Below the pieces are notes generated by a model that was not told the DNA's origin, made no database searches, and saw nothing but the letters and a program-made list of their open reading frames with translations. Below, piece by piece: positions 9,012 to 17,380 of a stretch of DNA of 37,205 nt. A program made the translations under genes and the position numbers. Origin of the DNA: Alistipes sp. (GTDB lineage: Bacteria; Bacteroidota; Bacteroidia; Bacteroidales; Rikenellaceae); assembly GCA_017631255.1 (NCBI GenBank), contig JAGBTP010000009.1, forward strand, positions 1-37,205, written 5' to 3'. How positions within the stretch are numbered: position 1 is the stretch's first letter; each line of letters begins with the position of its first letter.

Positions 9012-9026
9012 TAAAATAACATATAT

Positions 9027-9061
9027 TTTGAGGGGGAAATAAATCGTGAATATTAATTTTG
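9027..9061 (+). promoter_or_regulatory. Candidate promoter of the lipoprotein genes
   Basis: TTTG at 9027-9030 and TAATTTTG at 9054-9061 match the Bacteroidetes -33 and TAnnTTTG elements, but the 23-base spacing is slightly long. It would give a leader of roughly 60 bases before the ATG at 9130. Confidence 0.4.
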
Positions 9062-9129
9062 TAATAGCAAAAGCCAAGAAACGAACTTCAAAACCGAAAA
9101 ACATAACCTTTAAGACTACTATTAAATCT

Positions 9130-10497
9130 ATGAAAAGAACTCTTCTCGCAATGCTTATGATGGTGGCACTTGTTGCTTGTACAAAGTCAGAGGTCAAGCC
9201 TCAGCCAACACCAGAGCCAGAGCCTCCCGTTCAGACCGAGGCAAAGATTACTATCGATGTTGACGAGTCACGCCTGACCGCATATCAAGTAGTATATAGT
9301 ATATATCCCGAGGATAAGGAGGCGTACTACTACTGCGATGTTATGTCGAAGGCACGCTGGGAGAGTGCCAACCTCAACGAGGTGAAGGCTGAGTTCAATA
9401 CCGCACTTCGTAACTATGCTCAGATGACCGACGCTACATACGAGGAGGTATGCGAGCAGATGCTCTTCAAGGGCGACACCATCGACTTTATGAGCAATGC
9501 TGGCTACCGTGGCGATACCGACTTCGTTATCTTCTCGTTCTACTGGGATGAGACTGACGAGGTGAATATGGCAGAGGTTGCTGTTGCCGAGTTCCGCACA
9601 CCATCGCATATCGACTCTACTGAGAGCGTGGCTATCGCGTTCGAGGGCGTTGACCCATACGAGATGACCGTTAAGTGTACCCCTACCGAGGGCGTAGATA
9701 CATATTATTACTACTTCGCTGAGACCGCAAAGGTTGACGCTATGCTTGCTAAGCTCGAGGATGAGTACGCATACCTCTCTTACGAGGCGATGAACCAGGG
9801 TATCCCATACAAGGGTGCGCAGACACTCGCACAGAAGGGTCTCAAGCCTGAGACATCGTACACCGCCCTCATCGTGGTGTTGGACAAGAGCGGCAACCGT
9901 GTGCAGGTGTCGGCTGCGCAGGCAACAGAGGCCGTTCAACAGAATGCGCGTGTTGAGTCAGAGTTGTTCGAGAGCCTTCTCGGTGAGTGGGTGGGCGTGC
10001 AGACCGTGACTGACGGCTATGCCGAGCCTCTCACATCGGAGTTCGTGGTCAATATCGTTGCGGGCGTTGATGATTACGACTACAACTATCGCGACAATAA
10101 CCAGCTCCTTGCACTTGTTGACGGCTGGTGCGACTTGGCTTATTACAGCGTTACCGACCTCGTGGAGTACGAGATCGAGGATCCTGAACTCAAGTGGGGT
10201 CCTAAGTGGGTGCTCGACATCGCAGAGGGTGATGTTGTGACTATGGATGGCTACGCACGCCACTCGGTGATTGGCTGGATGTTCTTCGGTGACTGCTTTA
10301 TGCTGAGCGCCGACCCAGCAACCCAGAGCGTGACTGTCGACACAACCCTTTCGGTTACAGTATCTGAGGATGGCAACACCTTGACTATCGCATCGCCTGT
10401 GGCTAACTGCTACCCATCGCTGGTCTACAACTTCGAGGGCTACGGCTGGATGGCATACTACTACGGCGCATCGGATATCGTGCTCACACGCAAATAA
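9130..10497 (+). CDS. Lipoprotein with tandem beta-sandwich-like modules, function unknown
   Basis: About 455 residues. The start at 9130 gives a lipoprotein signal (MKRTLLAMLMMVALVACTK, lipid Cys17); the frame extends upstream to 9046 but those residues are basic and not signal-like. A Pro/Glu-rich linker (about 20-35) is followed by two modules of roughly 115 residues, each with a helical, Tyr-rich insert and a closing strand pair (TDFVIFSFYWDETDEVNMAE and TSYTALIVVLDKSGNRVQVS), then a C-terminal beta-rich region (about 275-455). The same kind of module recurs in the lipoprotein at 12863. It is first of three consecutive lipoprotein genes and divergent from the TPR/LuxR regulator. No enzyme motif was recognised; a surface or periplasmic binding or structural role is a guess. 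Confidence 0.8.
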   Translation: MKRTLLAMLMMVALVACTKSEVKPQPTPEPEPPVQTEAKITIDVDESRLTAYQVVYSIYPEDKEAYYYCDVMSKARWESANLNEVKAEFNTALRNYAQMTDATYEEVCEQMLFKGDTIDFMSNAGYRGDTDFVIFSFYWDETDEVNMAEVAVAEFRTPSHIDSTESVAIAFEGVDPYEMTVKCTPTEGVDTYYYYFAETAKVDAMLAKLEDEYAYLSYEAMNQGIPYKGAQTLAQKGLKPETSYTALIVVLDKSGNRVQVSAAQATEAVQQNARVESELFESLLGEWVGVQTVTDGYAEPLTSEFVVNIVAGVDDYDYNYRDNNQLLALVDGWCDLAYYSVTDLVEYEIEDPELKWGPKWVLDIAEGDVVTMDGYARHSVIGWMFFGDCFMLSADPATQSVTVDTTLSVTVSEDGNTLTIASPVANCYPSLVYNFEGYGWMAYYYGASDIVLTRK

Positions 10498-10567
10498 TAC
10501 TTTTGCGCAACCAAATCGAAATACAAAAACAGAACTTAGATACTAAACACTTAAAACACCTTTTACT

Positions 10568-12820
10568 ATGAAAAAACTTGCTCTAGTTTGCTTGGCAGCC
10601 CTTGGCCTCAGCCTCGTGGGTTGTAAGTCAGATGCTAACACCGAGACTCCTAAGGAGGCTCAGCCTACCGTAGCCCTTGAGAAGGGCCTTGAGAATGTGA
10701 ACAGCGTAACCTTCACGCTCACAACTACCAACGCCACCGAGGCGCGCTATATGGTGCTTGGTGACGAGGCGACAGCTCCTGCACTCGATGTGATTATGAC
10801 CGAGGGTGTGGCCGTAACACTCAACGAGAATGGTGCTGCTGAGGTTGAGGCATTGGACCTCGAGGCGGCTACAAGCTACAAGATTGTTGCTGCGGCTAAG
10901 AATAAGACCTTGGTTGCTGGTTCTAATACCCTCTATGTTACTACAACTGCCCAGGCTGAGCTCGCATTGGATGTTGATGTTGTTGGTGTAACGCATAACA
11001 CTATGAATTTCCGCTATACAGCTACCAATGCTGAGTCGCTTGCGTACCTCGTTCAGAGCGCTGCCAAGGAGATTCCTGAGGCTTCGGAGGTGCTCCGCAA
11101 GGGTGACGAGTTGGACCCAGCATCGAAGGAGGCTGTTGAGGTTAAGGATCTCGACAATGTCAAGGAGTATGTCCTGTTGGTTGCTGCTGAGGGTATGGGT
11201 CAGACACTTTTGGCTGAGCCTGTCTACTTCACAACCGAGGACGATCCAGCAAATGTTATTGAGCACAACTATACACGCGTTAAGGGTTCGAAGTATAGCT
11301 CTAACTACTACCTAATGTTCTCTTACGAGGATGCTAACGAGGCAGATAACTTCGCGTACAACGACAAGACTTTGTGCCTCGACTTCTATGGCGATCCTGA
11401 TAAGGATTACCTCCCAGCAGGTACTTATGAGGTTAAGGAGTCTACCGAGTGGCCATGTGTGAACAGTATGCGTTACTCAACTTATGGCTACGACAATGGT
11501 GTATTGCTCAAGTCTGGTGCTGTTGAGGTATCTATAGACCCCGATACTAAGGCATACACATTCGTTATCAACCTTCAGTTGAAGGATGGCCGCAGCTTGG
11601 CAGCTAACTACACTGGCGATGTTGACGGTATGCCCGTTATTGACAAGGTATTCGTAACCACTGACTACACTTCTGCTAAGGCAACAACCACAGATAATGG
11701 TCTTAACTGGGCATTGACACTTGCTGACGATGCTGGCAACACAGCATATCTCAACCTTGCAAACGCATTCCAGGCACCATATATCGTAAATAACACCTAC
11801 ACCATCAGCACATCAGCTGAGGAGTTCAGCGTAAAGGCTTTGGCTGCTGAGGCTGGTCAGTTCGACAACACTACATCTACATTTGTTGTTGCGGGTGAGA
11901 ATGGTGGCGAGTTCAAGTTTGCTACAGGTACTCTCACCGTAGACATCGACTGGGATGCTAAGGAGTATCTCATGTCATTCTATGGTACACTCGAGAATGG
12001 TTACATTATCGAGTCAGAGTATAAGGGCTCTGTCGAGGGTTGCTCACTCGAGCAGTCTGAGGAGGTTATCGATGTTACGATGAACCGCGCATATGCAAGC
12101 TCATACGAGTCTGGCGCCAACTGGTACATCACTCTATCTCAGGTGGATGGCGAGTTGACAAACTATATGCTCAAGCTCGATGTATATTGCACTCCATCAC
12201 AGTTCCTCGCTCCTGGCGTTTATGAGCTTGGCGTAGGCACTGGCGAGGGTTACCTCGGCGTAGATGCTACAACACTCACCGTATCGGGTCAGAGCCAGTA
12301 CAACTTCACTGAGGCACGCCTCACCGTTGAGACAAATCTTGCTGACAAGACCTACACTATGGTAGTATCTGGTAAGGTGCAGGATGGTCGCACATTCCTT
12401 ATGTCATACATAGGCGCAGTGGATGGCATGGAGATCGTTGACGCTGAGGATACTCCTAGCGACTTGACTTGGTCAACATTCTCTGCAAGAAAGTGGTACT
12501 CTGACAACTGGGAGCTCACAATCAAGGACTCTACTGAGCAGTACACAATCGCATTCGATATGCGTACTGGCGATTCAAGCGCAGACCACATCTCATCAGG
12601 CGTATATACTCTTGGCGAGTCATATGTTGACACCGTGTACATCGACAACAACTACAGCACATTCAACGGTAGCAAGAAGGCATTCTCGGAGGTTAACCTC
12701 AACCTTCAGTACGACGAGTCTGCAAAGACATACAGCGTATCGTTCAGCGTAGTTCTTACTGATGGTCGCGAGTTCAATGGCACATACACAGGTCCTATTG
12801 CAGGTAGCCCCGCAGCATAG
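10568..12820 (+). CDS. Large lipoprotein with four tandem beta repeats, function unknown
   Basis: 750 residues. Signal MKKLALVCLAALGLSLVGCK gives lipid Cys19. Residues about 30-230 contain two fibronectin-type-III-like modules ending in LEAATSYKIVAAAKN and LDNVKEYVLLVAAEG. From about residue 237 there are four repeats of roughly 130 residues (starting near 237, 366, 504 and 637), each with a W/Y-rich strand (NYYLMFSYED, LNWALTLADD, ANWYITLSQ, DNWELTIKD) followed by a PAGTYEV or APGVYEL turn and a closing strand with DGR and GxVDGM. No catalytic motif is visible. Third-position bases are somewhat more A/T-rich than in neighbouring genes, suggesting a different origin or weaker codon selection. 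It follows the first lipoprotein gene by 70 bases and precedes the third by 42, so an operon is likely. Confidence 0.8.
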   Translation: MKKLALVCLAALGLSLVGCKSDANTETPKEAQPTVALEKGLENVNSVTFTLTTTNATEARYMVLGDEATAPALDVIMTEGVAVTLNENGAAEVEALDLEAATSYKIVAAAKNKTLVAGSNTLYVTTTAQAELALDVDVVGVTHNTMNFRYTATNAESLAYLVQSAAKEIPEASEVLRKGDELDPASKEAVEVKDLDNVKEYVLLVAAEGMGQTLLAEPVYFTTEDDPANVIEHNYTRVKGSKYSSNYYLMFSYEDANEADNFAYNDKTLCLDFYGDPDKDYLPAGTYEVKESTEWPCVNSMRYSTYGYDNGVLLKSGAVEVSIDPDTKAYTFVINLQLKDGRSLAANYTGDVDGMPVIDKVFVTTDYTSAKATTTDNGLNWALTLADDAGNTAYLNLANAFQAPYIVNNTYTISTSAEEFSVKALAAEAGQFDNTTSTFVVAGENGGEFKFATGTLTVDIDWDAKEYLMSFYGTLENGYIIESEYKGSVEGCSLEQSEEVIDVTMNRAYASSYESGANWYITLSQVDGELTNYMLKLDVYCTPSQFLAPGVYELGVGTGEGYLGVDATTLTVSGQSQYNFTEARLTVETNLADKTYTMVVSGKVQDGRTFLMSYIGAVDGMEIVDAEDTPSDLTWSTFSARKWYSDNWELTIKDSTEQYTIAFDMRTGDSSADHISSGVYTLGESYVDTVYIDNNYSTFNGSKKAFSEVNLNLQYDESAKTYSVSFSVVLTDGREFNGTYTGPIAGSPAA

Positions 12821-12862
12821 TAGCGATTGATACTATATGTAAAACATAACATGACAATTCTT

Positions 12863-14782
12863 ATGAAAAATGTTTGGTTAATGATATCAGCAGCTCTCAC
12901 TCTTACACTCCTTGCGGGGTGTAAGAGTAGCGAGCCCACTGTCGACACGCCTCAGGGTGCTCCCGCTATGGAACTCGAGCAGAGCGTTGTCGAGGCTACG
13001 GCCGACGGCGGTCACTTCGAGGTACACTACACGCTCACTAACGCCGTTGCTGGCGCAGAGCTTAAGTACAACGCTGAGAAGGAGTGGGTGCGCAATATCG
13101 ACCTATCGGTCGAGGGCGTCATCTCGTTCGATGTGGCTGAGAGCTTCGATGCTGAGGCCCGCACCTGCCGTGTGGAGCTTATCTATCCTAACCTCTATCC
13201 TAACCCTACACTAACTGTCAAGCAGTCAAAGGGTAAGGAGTACGCTATCAAGCTCGAGCTTGTGAACGCTGCCGCTACTACCATCACTATGAATGTGGTG
13301 CCTCAGGATAAGAATATGCCTTATGTCTTCATCCTCGGTACAGGTAAGTACTTCGAGGAGGACGGTGGCCGTCTTATGTTCGACGACGAGGCGTTGTGGG
13401 CGAGCGATATGGAGATTTTCGAGAGCTTTGGCGGTGCCTTTGGTGGCGATGCTTCGACTGGCGCAGCTGCCTTTATGTACACAGGCGATATGATGGGCCA
13501 CCAGTTCACCGGCGTGACACCTAACACCACTTATGTGGCATACGCCTATGGCTTCGATAACGAGACTCTGACCCCTCTTACCGAGATTTCACGCCTCAAG
13601 ATTACCACTACTGCCGTTAGCGACTACACGCTCCACTTCGACTTCAATGTCGAGGTTGACGGCCCTAATGTGGCTATCGACATCAAGCCTCAGGGCTACG
13701 ACGGTTACTACTACTACGGCGTATTCTGGGCAAGCGATGTAGCGGGTGCTACCGAGGAGCAGCTCCGCAGCTACTGCGAGCAGACCTGGGAGAACGACAA
13801 GGCGTACTACTCATCGTTCTTCGACACTCCAGAGCAGGGTCTTCACTTCATCTTCAACGAGCTTGCGTTCCGTGGTGAGCAGCACCTCGATGTAGAGCTC
13901 GATGCCAACACCGAGTTCATCCTCTGGGCCTTCGGTATGGATGACGAGGCGTTGATGAATACCACACCTGAGTTCTACGCCTTCAAGACGGGTAATGTCG
14001 CTGCGTCGGACAATAGCTTCACCCTCTCTGTTACCGAGCTCCTTTCGCGCAAGGCGACAGTTAAGGTTGAGACCACCAACGACGATAGCTATATCGCCGC
14101 TCTTGTTGCAGGCGACCGTTTCGAGGGTAATAGCGATGCTGAGATTATGGAGTATATCCTCACTAACTTCTCAGTGCAGTATCTCTCTGGTACTATGAGC
14201 GATACCGCTACGGGCCTTACCCCATCTACCGAGTACGAGCTCCTCGTCTTCGGTGCTCAGGCAGGTGCCCCTACTACGGCTCTCTACCGCCTTTCATTCA
14301 CTACTGCTGAGGTGGTTTACGCCGACCTTGACTTCTCGCTCACCATCGACAAGTATTATAGCGGCACCGAGCTTGCAGCGCTCGACTCGGCTTACGCTGC
14401 CTTTGCTGGTACCGCTATCGTGCCTATCGTAGCAAATGTTGACGAGGATGCCGTTGCCTTCTACTTCAACGCAATGAACTCGCTCGACTTCCCATACTAC
14501 GAGTACGAGCAGATTATCGAGGGTCTCCTCGCTGACGGTGCTGTTGAGGATGTGATGTCGCTCTACGCCTTCGAGTTCGACACACCATACACCTTCTTCG
14601 GTGTTGCCGAGGATGCCAATGGTGACTTTACCGAGGTGTGGTCGTCGAAGGATACCAAGTTCACCGAGGAGGGATGCTCTCCTGCCGAGGAGTTCTTGTC
14701 GGCTACCGCAGCCGTAAGCCATAAGTCGTTTGTTTACAGCGACGAGCATAGACCAGCCTCTAAGAGCTTATGCGTATTGTAA
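12863..14782 (+). CDS. Lipoprotein with BACON-like domain and repeated beta modules, function unknown
   Basis: About 639 residues. The start at 12863 (MKNVWLMISAALTLTLLAGC, lipid Cys20) is preferred over in-frame Mets at 12827 and 12851, which add non-signal residues. Residues about 30-125 resemble a BACON-type domain: strands around EWVRNIDLSVEG and a final LTVKQSKG. Then come about four modules of roughly 120 residues with helical inserts and closing segments such as LTPSTEYELLVFGAQAG and VTPNTTYVAYAYGFDNE, similar to those of the lipoprotein at 9130. BACON domains are known from Bacteroidetes carbohydrate-binding and surface proteins, which hints at but does not prove glycan or mucin binding. 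It is last of the three-gene lipoprotein block, followed by a strong terminator. Confidence 0.78.
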   Translation: MKNVWLMISAALTLTLLAGCKSSEPTVDTPQGAPAMELEQSVVEATADGGHFEVHYTLTNAVAGAELKYNAEKEWVRNIDLSVEGVISFDVAESFDAEARTCRVELIYPNLYPNPTLTVKQSKGKEYAIKLELVNAAATTITMNVVPQDKNMPYVFILGTGKYFEEDGGRLMFDDEALWASDMEIFESFGGAFGGDASTGAAAFMYTGDMMGHQFTGVTPNTTYVAYAYGFDNETLTPLTEISRLKITTTAVSDYTLHFDFNVEVDGPNVAIDIKPQGYDGYYYYGVFWASDVAGATEEQLRSYCEQTWENDKAYYSSFFDTPEQGLHFIFNELAFRGEQHLDVELDANTEFILWAFGMDDEALMNTTPEFYAFKTGNVAASDNSFTLSVTELLSRKATVKVETTNDDSYIAALVAGDRFEGNSDAEIMEYILTNFSVQYLSGTMSDTATGLTPSTEYELLVFGAQAGAPTTALYRLSFTTAEVVYADLDFSLTIDKYYSGTELAALDSAYAAFAGTAIVPIVANVDEDAVAFYFNAMNSLDFPYYEYEQIIEGLLADGAVEDVMSLYAFEFDTPYTFFGVAEDANGDFTEVWSSKDTKFTEEGCSPAEEFLSATAAVSHKSFVYSDEHRPASKSLCVL

Positions 14783-14823
14783 TCCTAAGAACTCATCATA
14801 GTATATAGTATAAAGTGTTAGTC

Positions 14824-14860
14824 GGGGGTTGTCCAATTCGGTTGGATGACCCCTTTTGTT
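14824..14860 (+). terminator. Rho-independent terminator after the lipoprotein block
   Basis: GGGGTTGTCCAA pairs with TTGGATGACCCC (one internal mismatch) around TTCGG, followed by TTTTGTTGTT. It lies 42 bases after the stop at 14782 and separates the lipoprotein genes from the permease gene. Confidence 0.8.
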
Positions 14861-14887
14861 GTTGGGCGGACTCTTTTGTTGTCTATA

Positions 14888-14919
14888 TTTGTTGCGGTGA
14901 TGAAAATTTACTACCTTTG
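14888..14919 (+). promoter_or_regulatory. Consensus Bacteroidetes promoter for the purine permease gene
   Basis: TTTG (14888-14891), a 20-base spacer and TACCTTTG (14912-14919) match the -33/-7 consensus exactly. The ATG is 40 bases after the -7 box. No purine riboswitch fold was recognised in the short leader. Confidence 0.8.
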
Positions 14920-14959
14920 CCCTGAAAACGAATACTATAACTCAAACACAAAGTAGTAT

Positions 14960-16252
14960 ATGTTACACAAACTCTTCGGTTTCGATGCCCAGCGCCATAA
15001 TGTGCGTACCGAGATTGTGGCGGGTATCACCACCTTCCTCACAATGTCTTACATTCTTGCGGTTAACCCAGCGATCTTCTCGTCGCTCGAGGGTATGCCC
15101 GCAGGTGCAGTCTTTACCTCTACGGCTCTGGCGGGTATCGTCGGCTGTATGATGATGGCCATCGTCGGAAAGCTGCCTTTCGGTCTTGCGCCAGGTATGG
15201 GCCTTAATGCCTTCTTCGTCTATACCGTCTGTATGGGTATGGGCTACTCGTGGCAGTTCGCCCTTACGGCTGTCTTCATTGAGGGTCTGATATTTATTCT
15301 GCTCACCGTCACCAATGTGCGTGAGGCTATCGTTAACGCCATCCCCATCAACCTGCGCTATGGCATAGGTGCGGGTATCGGCCTCTTTATCGCCTTCATC
15401 GGCTTGCAGAATGCTCAGATTGTGGTGCTTAACCAGAGTACACTCGTATCACTTGGCGACATCGCTCAGGGCTCAGCCTTGCTCGGCTTTATCGGCCTCA
15501 TTATCACAGGCTTTCTCTATATTATGCGTGTCCGTGGTGCTATGCTCTTCGGTATCTTAATCACTACGGTTATAGGTATCCCTATGGGTATCACCGAGTA
15601 CGGTGGCTTGATGTCACGCCCAGAGTCTATCGCCCCTATCTTCTGTCAGTTTGAGTGGGATCACATCCTCTCGCTCGATATGCTTGTTGTGGTCTTCACC
15701 TTCCTCTTCATAGATATGTTCGACACCGTGGGTACGCTCATCGGCGTATGTACGCGTGCGGGTATGGTGGATAAGGAGGGCAAGATCGACCGCCTTAACC
15801 AGGCCTTTATGTCGGATGCGATAGCTACCACCGTGGGTGCTATCCTCGGTACCTCTACCACTACTACCTATGTTGAGAGTGCTGCTGGCGTATCTCAGGG
15901 CGGTAGAACGGGTCTTACGGCCTTTACCATCGGCTGCTGCTTCGTCATCACGCTCTTCTTCTCGCCACTCTTCCTTTCGATACCATCGGCTGCTACGGCC
16001 CCCGTACTCATCATCGTGGGTCTGTTGATGCTCGAGCCTATCCGCAATATCGACTTTAGCGACTATACCGAGTCTATCCCAGCGTTCGTGTGCATCTTGC
16101 TTATGCCTATGACCTACTCGATTTCGGATGGTATCCTCCTCGGCGTGATTATGTATGTGTTGCTCAACATCTGCTGTGGCCGCTACAAGAAGCTCACGCC
16201 TATGATGTATATCCTTGCATTGCTCTTTATCCTCAAGTATATCTTCATCTAA
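14960..16252 (+). CDS. NCS2 family purine permease, AzgA/PbuG type
   Basis: 430-residue inner-membrane protein with about 12-14 hydrophobic helices. AzgA-type members import adenine, guanine or hypoxanthine by proton symport. Family signatures seen are the N-terminal FGFDAQRHNVRTEIVAGITTF region, GLAPGMGLNAFF at 75-86, the segment FLFIDMFDTVGTLIGV near 248-263, and STTTTYVESAAGVSQGGRTG near 298-317. Length matches the family. It has its own strong promoter and sits after a terminator, so it is transcribed independently of the lipoproteins. Which purine it carries cannot be told from sequence. It fits with the nucleotidase and nucleoside kinase encoded further right as a salvage theme, though they are not in one operon. 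Confidence 0.93.
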   Translation: MLHKLFGFDAQRHNVRTEIVAGITTFLTMSYILAVNPAIFSSLEGMPAGAVFTSTALAGIVGCMMMAIVGKLPFGLAPGMGLNAFFVYTVCMGMGYSWQFALTAVFIEGLIFILLTVTNVREAIVNAIPINLRYGIGAGIGLFIAFIGLQNAQIVVLNQSTLVSLGDIAQGSALLGFIGLIITGFLYIMRVRGAMLFGILITTVIGIPMGITEYGGLMSRPESIAPIFCQFEWDHILSLDMLVVVFTFLFIDMFDTVGTLIGVCTRAGMVDKEGKIDRLNQAFMSDAIATTVGAILGTSTTTTYVESAAGVSQGGRTGLTAFTIGCCFVITLFFSPLFLSIPSAATAPVLIIVGLLMLEPIRNIDFSDYTESIPAFVCILLMPMTYSISDGILLGVIMYVLLNICCGRYKKLTPMMYILALLFILKYIFI

Positions 16253-16260
16253 TGAGCCTA

Positions 16261-16343
16261 CGACCCACCCACGGGTCGCTACATAACCGCGGTGCTTGTG
16301 CCCGTCGGACACCTGTTGCGCGCCACCTCTGTTGGCGCGTAAC
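16261..16343 (+). other. Two strong hairpins between the permease and the HExxH membrane protein genes
   Basis: CGACCC (16261-16266) pairs with GGGTCG (16273-16278), and GTTGCGCGCCA (16315-16325) pairs with TGGCGCGTAAC (16333-16343) with one G-U. No T run follows either stem, so they are not obvious terminators. They fill most of the 116-base gap and may shape the leader of the next gene. Confidence 0.45.
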
Positions 16344-16368
16344 ATTGTAAAAACCTAAGCCTACCACT

Positions 16369-17013
16369 ATGCGATACCTCTACTACCCCTTGATGCTGCT
16401 GCTCCTCGCCCTCGCCCTCACCGAGTTTATCTCTGTGGGAGGATTGTTCGTGGCAAATATATGGCACTATAAGTGGCTTCTTGGCGGCGCCGCTGCCTAC
16501 CTCCTTGTCCGCAAGATAGGCCTCTTTGCCCGCAACGAGCAGTGGCTGCAAACCACCTCGCACGAGAGTACCCACGCCCTTGTGGGTATGCTCTTCTTGC
16601 ATAAGATTCACTCGCTTCAGGCGGGCGATGGTAGCGGTGCTGTGTACCATAGTGGTGGTCGCTTCGGCTCGCTTTTTATCAGCCTTGCGCCCTACTGCTT
16701 TCCAGTGCTGAGCTATGTGCTGCTACTGCTGCGCCTCCTCAGTGCCGAGCAGATGCTCTATATATTCGATATCCTTATCGGCTTTACGCTTGGCTTCTAT
16801 GTTGTGTGCTTTGCCACTCAGACGCGCACCTCGCAACCCGACATCTACGAGCAGGGCAAGCTGCGCTCGTGGCTCTTTATCCTCACCTCGTGGCTCTTTA
16901 GCTCTACGCTCATCCTGCTGAGCATATATAAGGGGCTGCTCAGCGCCATCACCACACTCTTTATCAGCTACTACGGCGACCTCATCTCGTGGTGGTGCCT
17001 CCTCTGGCGCTAA
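16369..17013 (+). CDS. Small integral membrane protein with HExxH motif, M50-like putative metalloprotease
   Basis: 214 residues with about six hydrophobic helices (near 3-25, 33-50, 70-78, 96-122, 128-148, 165-190). HESTH at 65-69 lies at the start of a membrane segment (TTSHESTHALVGMLF), as in site-2-protease/M50 families, and a second potential zinc ligand Asp158 occurs in SQPDIYEQGK. The loop at about 84-95 (QAGDGSGAVYHSGG) resembles the Gly-rich region seen in M50B-like proteins. It follows the permease by 116 bases and could be co-transcribed. The substrate is unknown; classification as an active protease is inference from the motif. Confidence 0.65.
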   Translation: MRYLYYPLMLLLLALALTEFISVGGLFVANIWHYKWLLGGAAAYLLVRKIGLFARNEQWLQTTSHESTHALVGMLFLHKIHSLQAGDGSGAVYHSGGRFGSLFISLAPYCFPVLSYVLLLLRLLSAEQMLYIFDILIGFTLGFYVVCFATQTRTSQPDIYEQGKLRSWLFILTSWLFSSTLILLSIYKGLLSAITTLFISYYGDLISWWCLLWR

Positions 17014-17049
17014 TGCGTGAATAGTAGGGGCGTGCCGCTTGTTTGTACT

Positions 17050-17125
17050 CCGCCCGACTTCACCTCACCGCGCTCGACTTCGCACACCGCGCCCGACTTC
17101 ACACGCATCCGCCCGACCCCCCCCC
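17050..17125. repeat. About four 20-bp units (CGCCCGACTTC) ending in a nine-C run
   Basis: CGCYCGACTTC starts at 17051, 17071 and 17090, and a partial copy starts at 17110 and runs into nine consecutive C (17117-17125). Periods are 20, 19 and 20. Runs of seven to eight A follow at about 17129-17167. No credible gene spans it. Confidence 0.6.
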
Positions 17126-17181
17126 ACTAAAAAAAGAGCCTCCCTCCTTGTCATACAATAAAAAAAAGACTGCGCCCAAGA

Positions 17182-17230
17182 TTGAAGTGACCCCAAAAGT
17201 TTTTTGTCTAAACTTTTGGGGTCACTTCAA
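17182..17230. repeat. 21-bp perfect inverted repeat (hairpin) resembling IS3/IS150-group insertion-sequence ends
   Basis: The left arm (17182-17202) and right arm (17210-17230) are perfect reverse complements around a 7-base loop. The core GTGACCCCAAAAGTT and TGTCTAAACTTTTGGGG resembles terminal inverted repeats of IS150-group elements (established pattern: ends reading TG...CTTTTTGGGGTCA), but there is no transposase nearby. On the minus strand it could also serve as a terminator for rnhB, since a T run follows about 16 bases on. Confidence 0.6.
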
Positions 17231-17380
17231 ATTAGAATAGGGCTTATAATTAGAATATGGTTTGCGATTAGGCGAGTGGCCAGAATTAGGCGACAGGTCG
17301 CAATTAGACGCGAGGTCGCAATTAGTCGGCAGACCAGAATTAGGCTCTCTGGTCGCAATTAGACGCGAGGTAGAAATTAG
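17231..17380. repeat. 18-bp tandem array, nine ATTAG anchors, abutting the hairpin and overlapping the rnhB stop codon
   Basis: ATTAG begins at 17231, 17249, 17267, 17285, 17303, 17321, 17339, 17358 and 17376, i.e. exact 18-bp spacing six times, then 19 and 18. Units carry degenerate GGTCGC or GRCCAG ends (for example ATTAGACGCGAGGTCGCA). The first unit touches the hairpin at 17230 and the last supplies the rnhB stop codon (minus-strand TAA at 17379-17377). Together with the upstream repeats this accounts for the gene-free interval 17014-17376. Confidence 0.75.

Noticed and set aside
14920-14959. Purine riboswitch in front of the permease
   Set aside because: The leader after the -7 box is about 40 bases, too short for an aptamer plus expression platform.
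17182-17230. Intact insertion sequence or IS circle junction
   Set aside because: There is no transposase, and the outer ends of the IS-like repeats are incomplete, so at most a remnant is present.
17043-17240. 65-residue plus-strand frame over the repeats and hairpin
   Set aside because: It crosses a homopolymer-rich region and the inverted repeat, with no recognisable domain.
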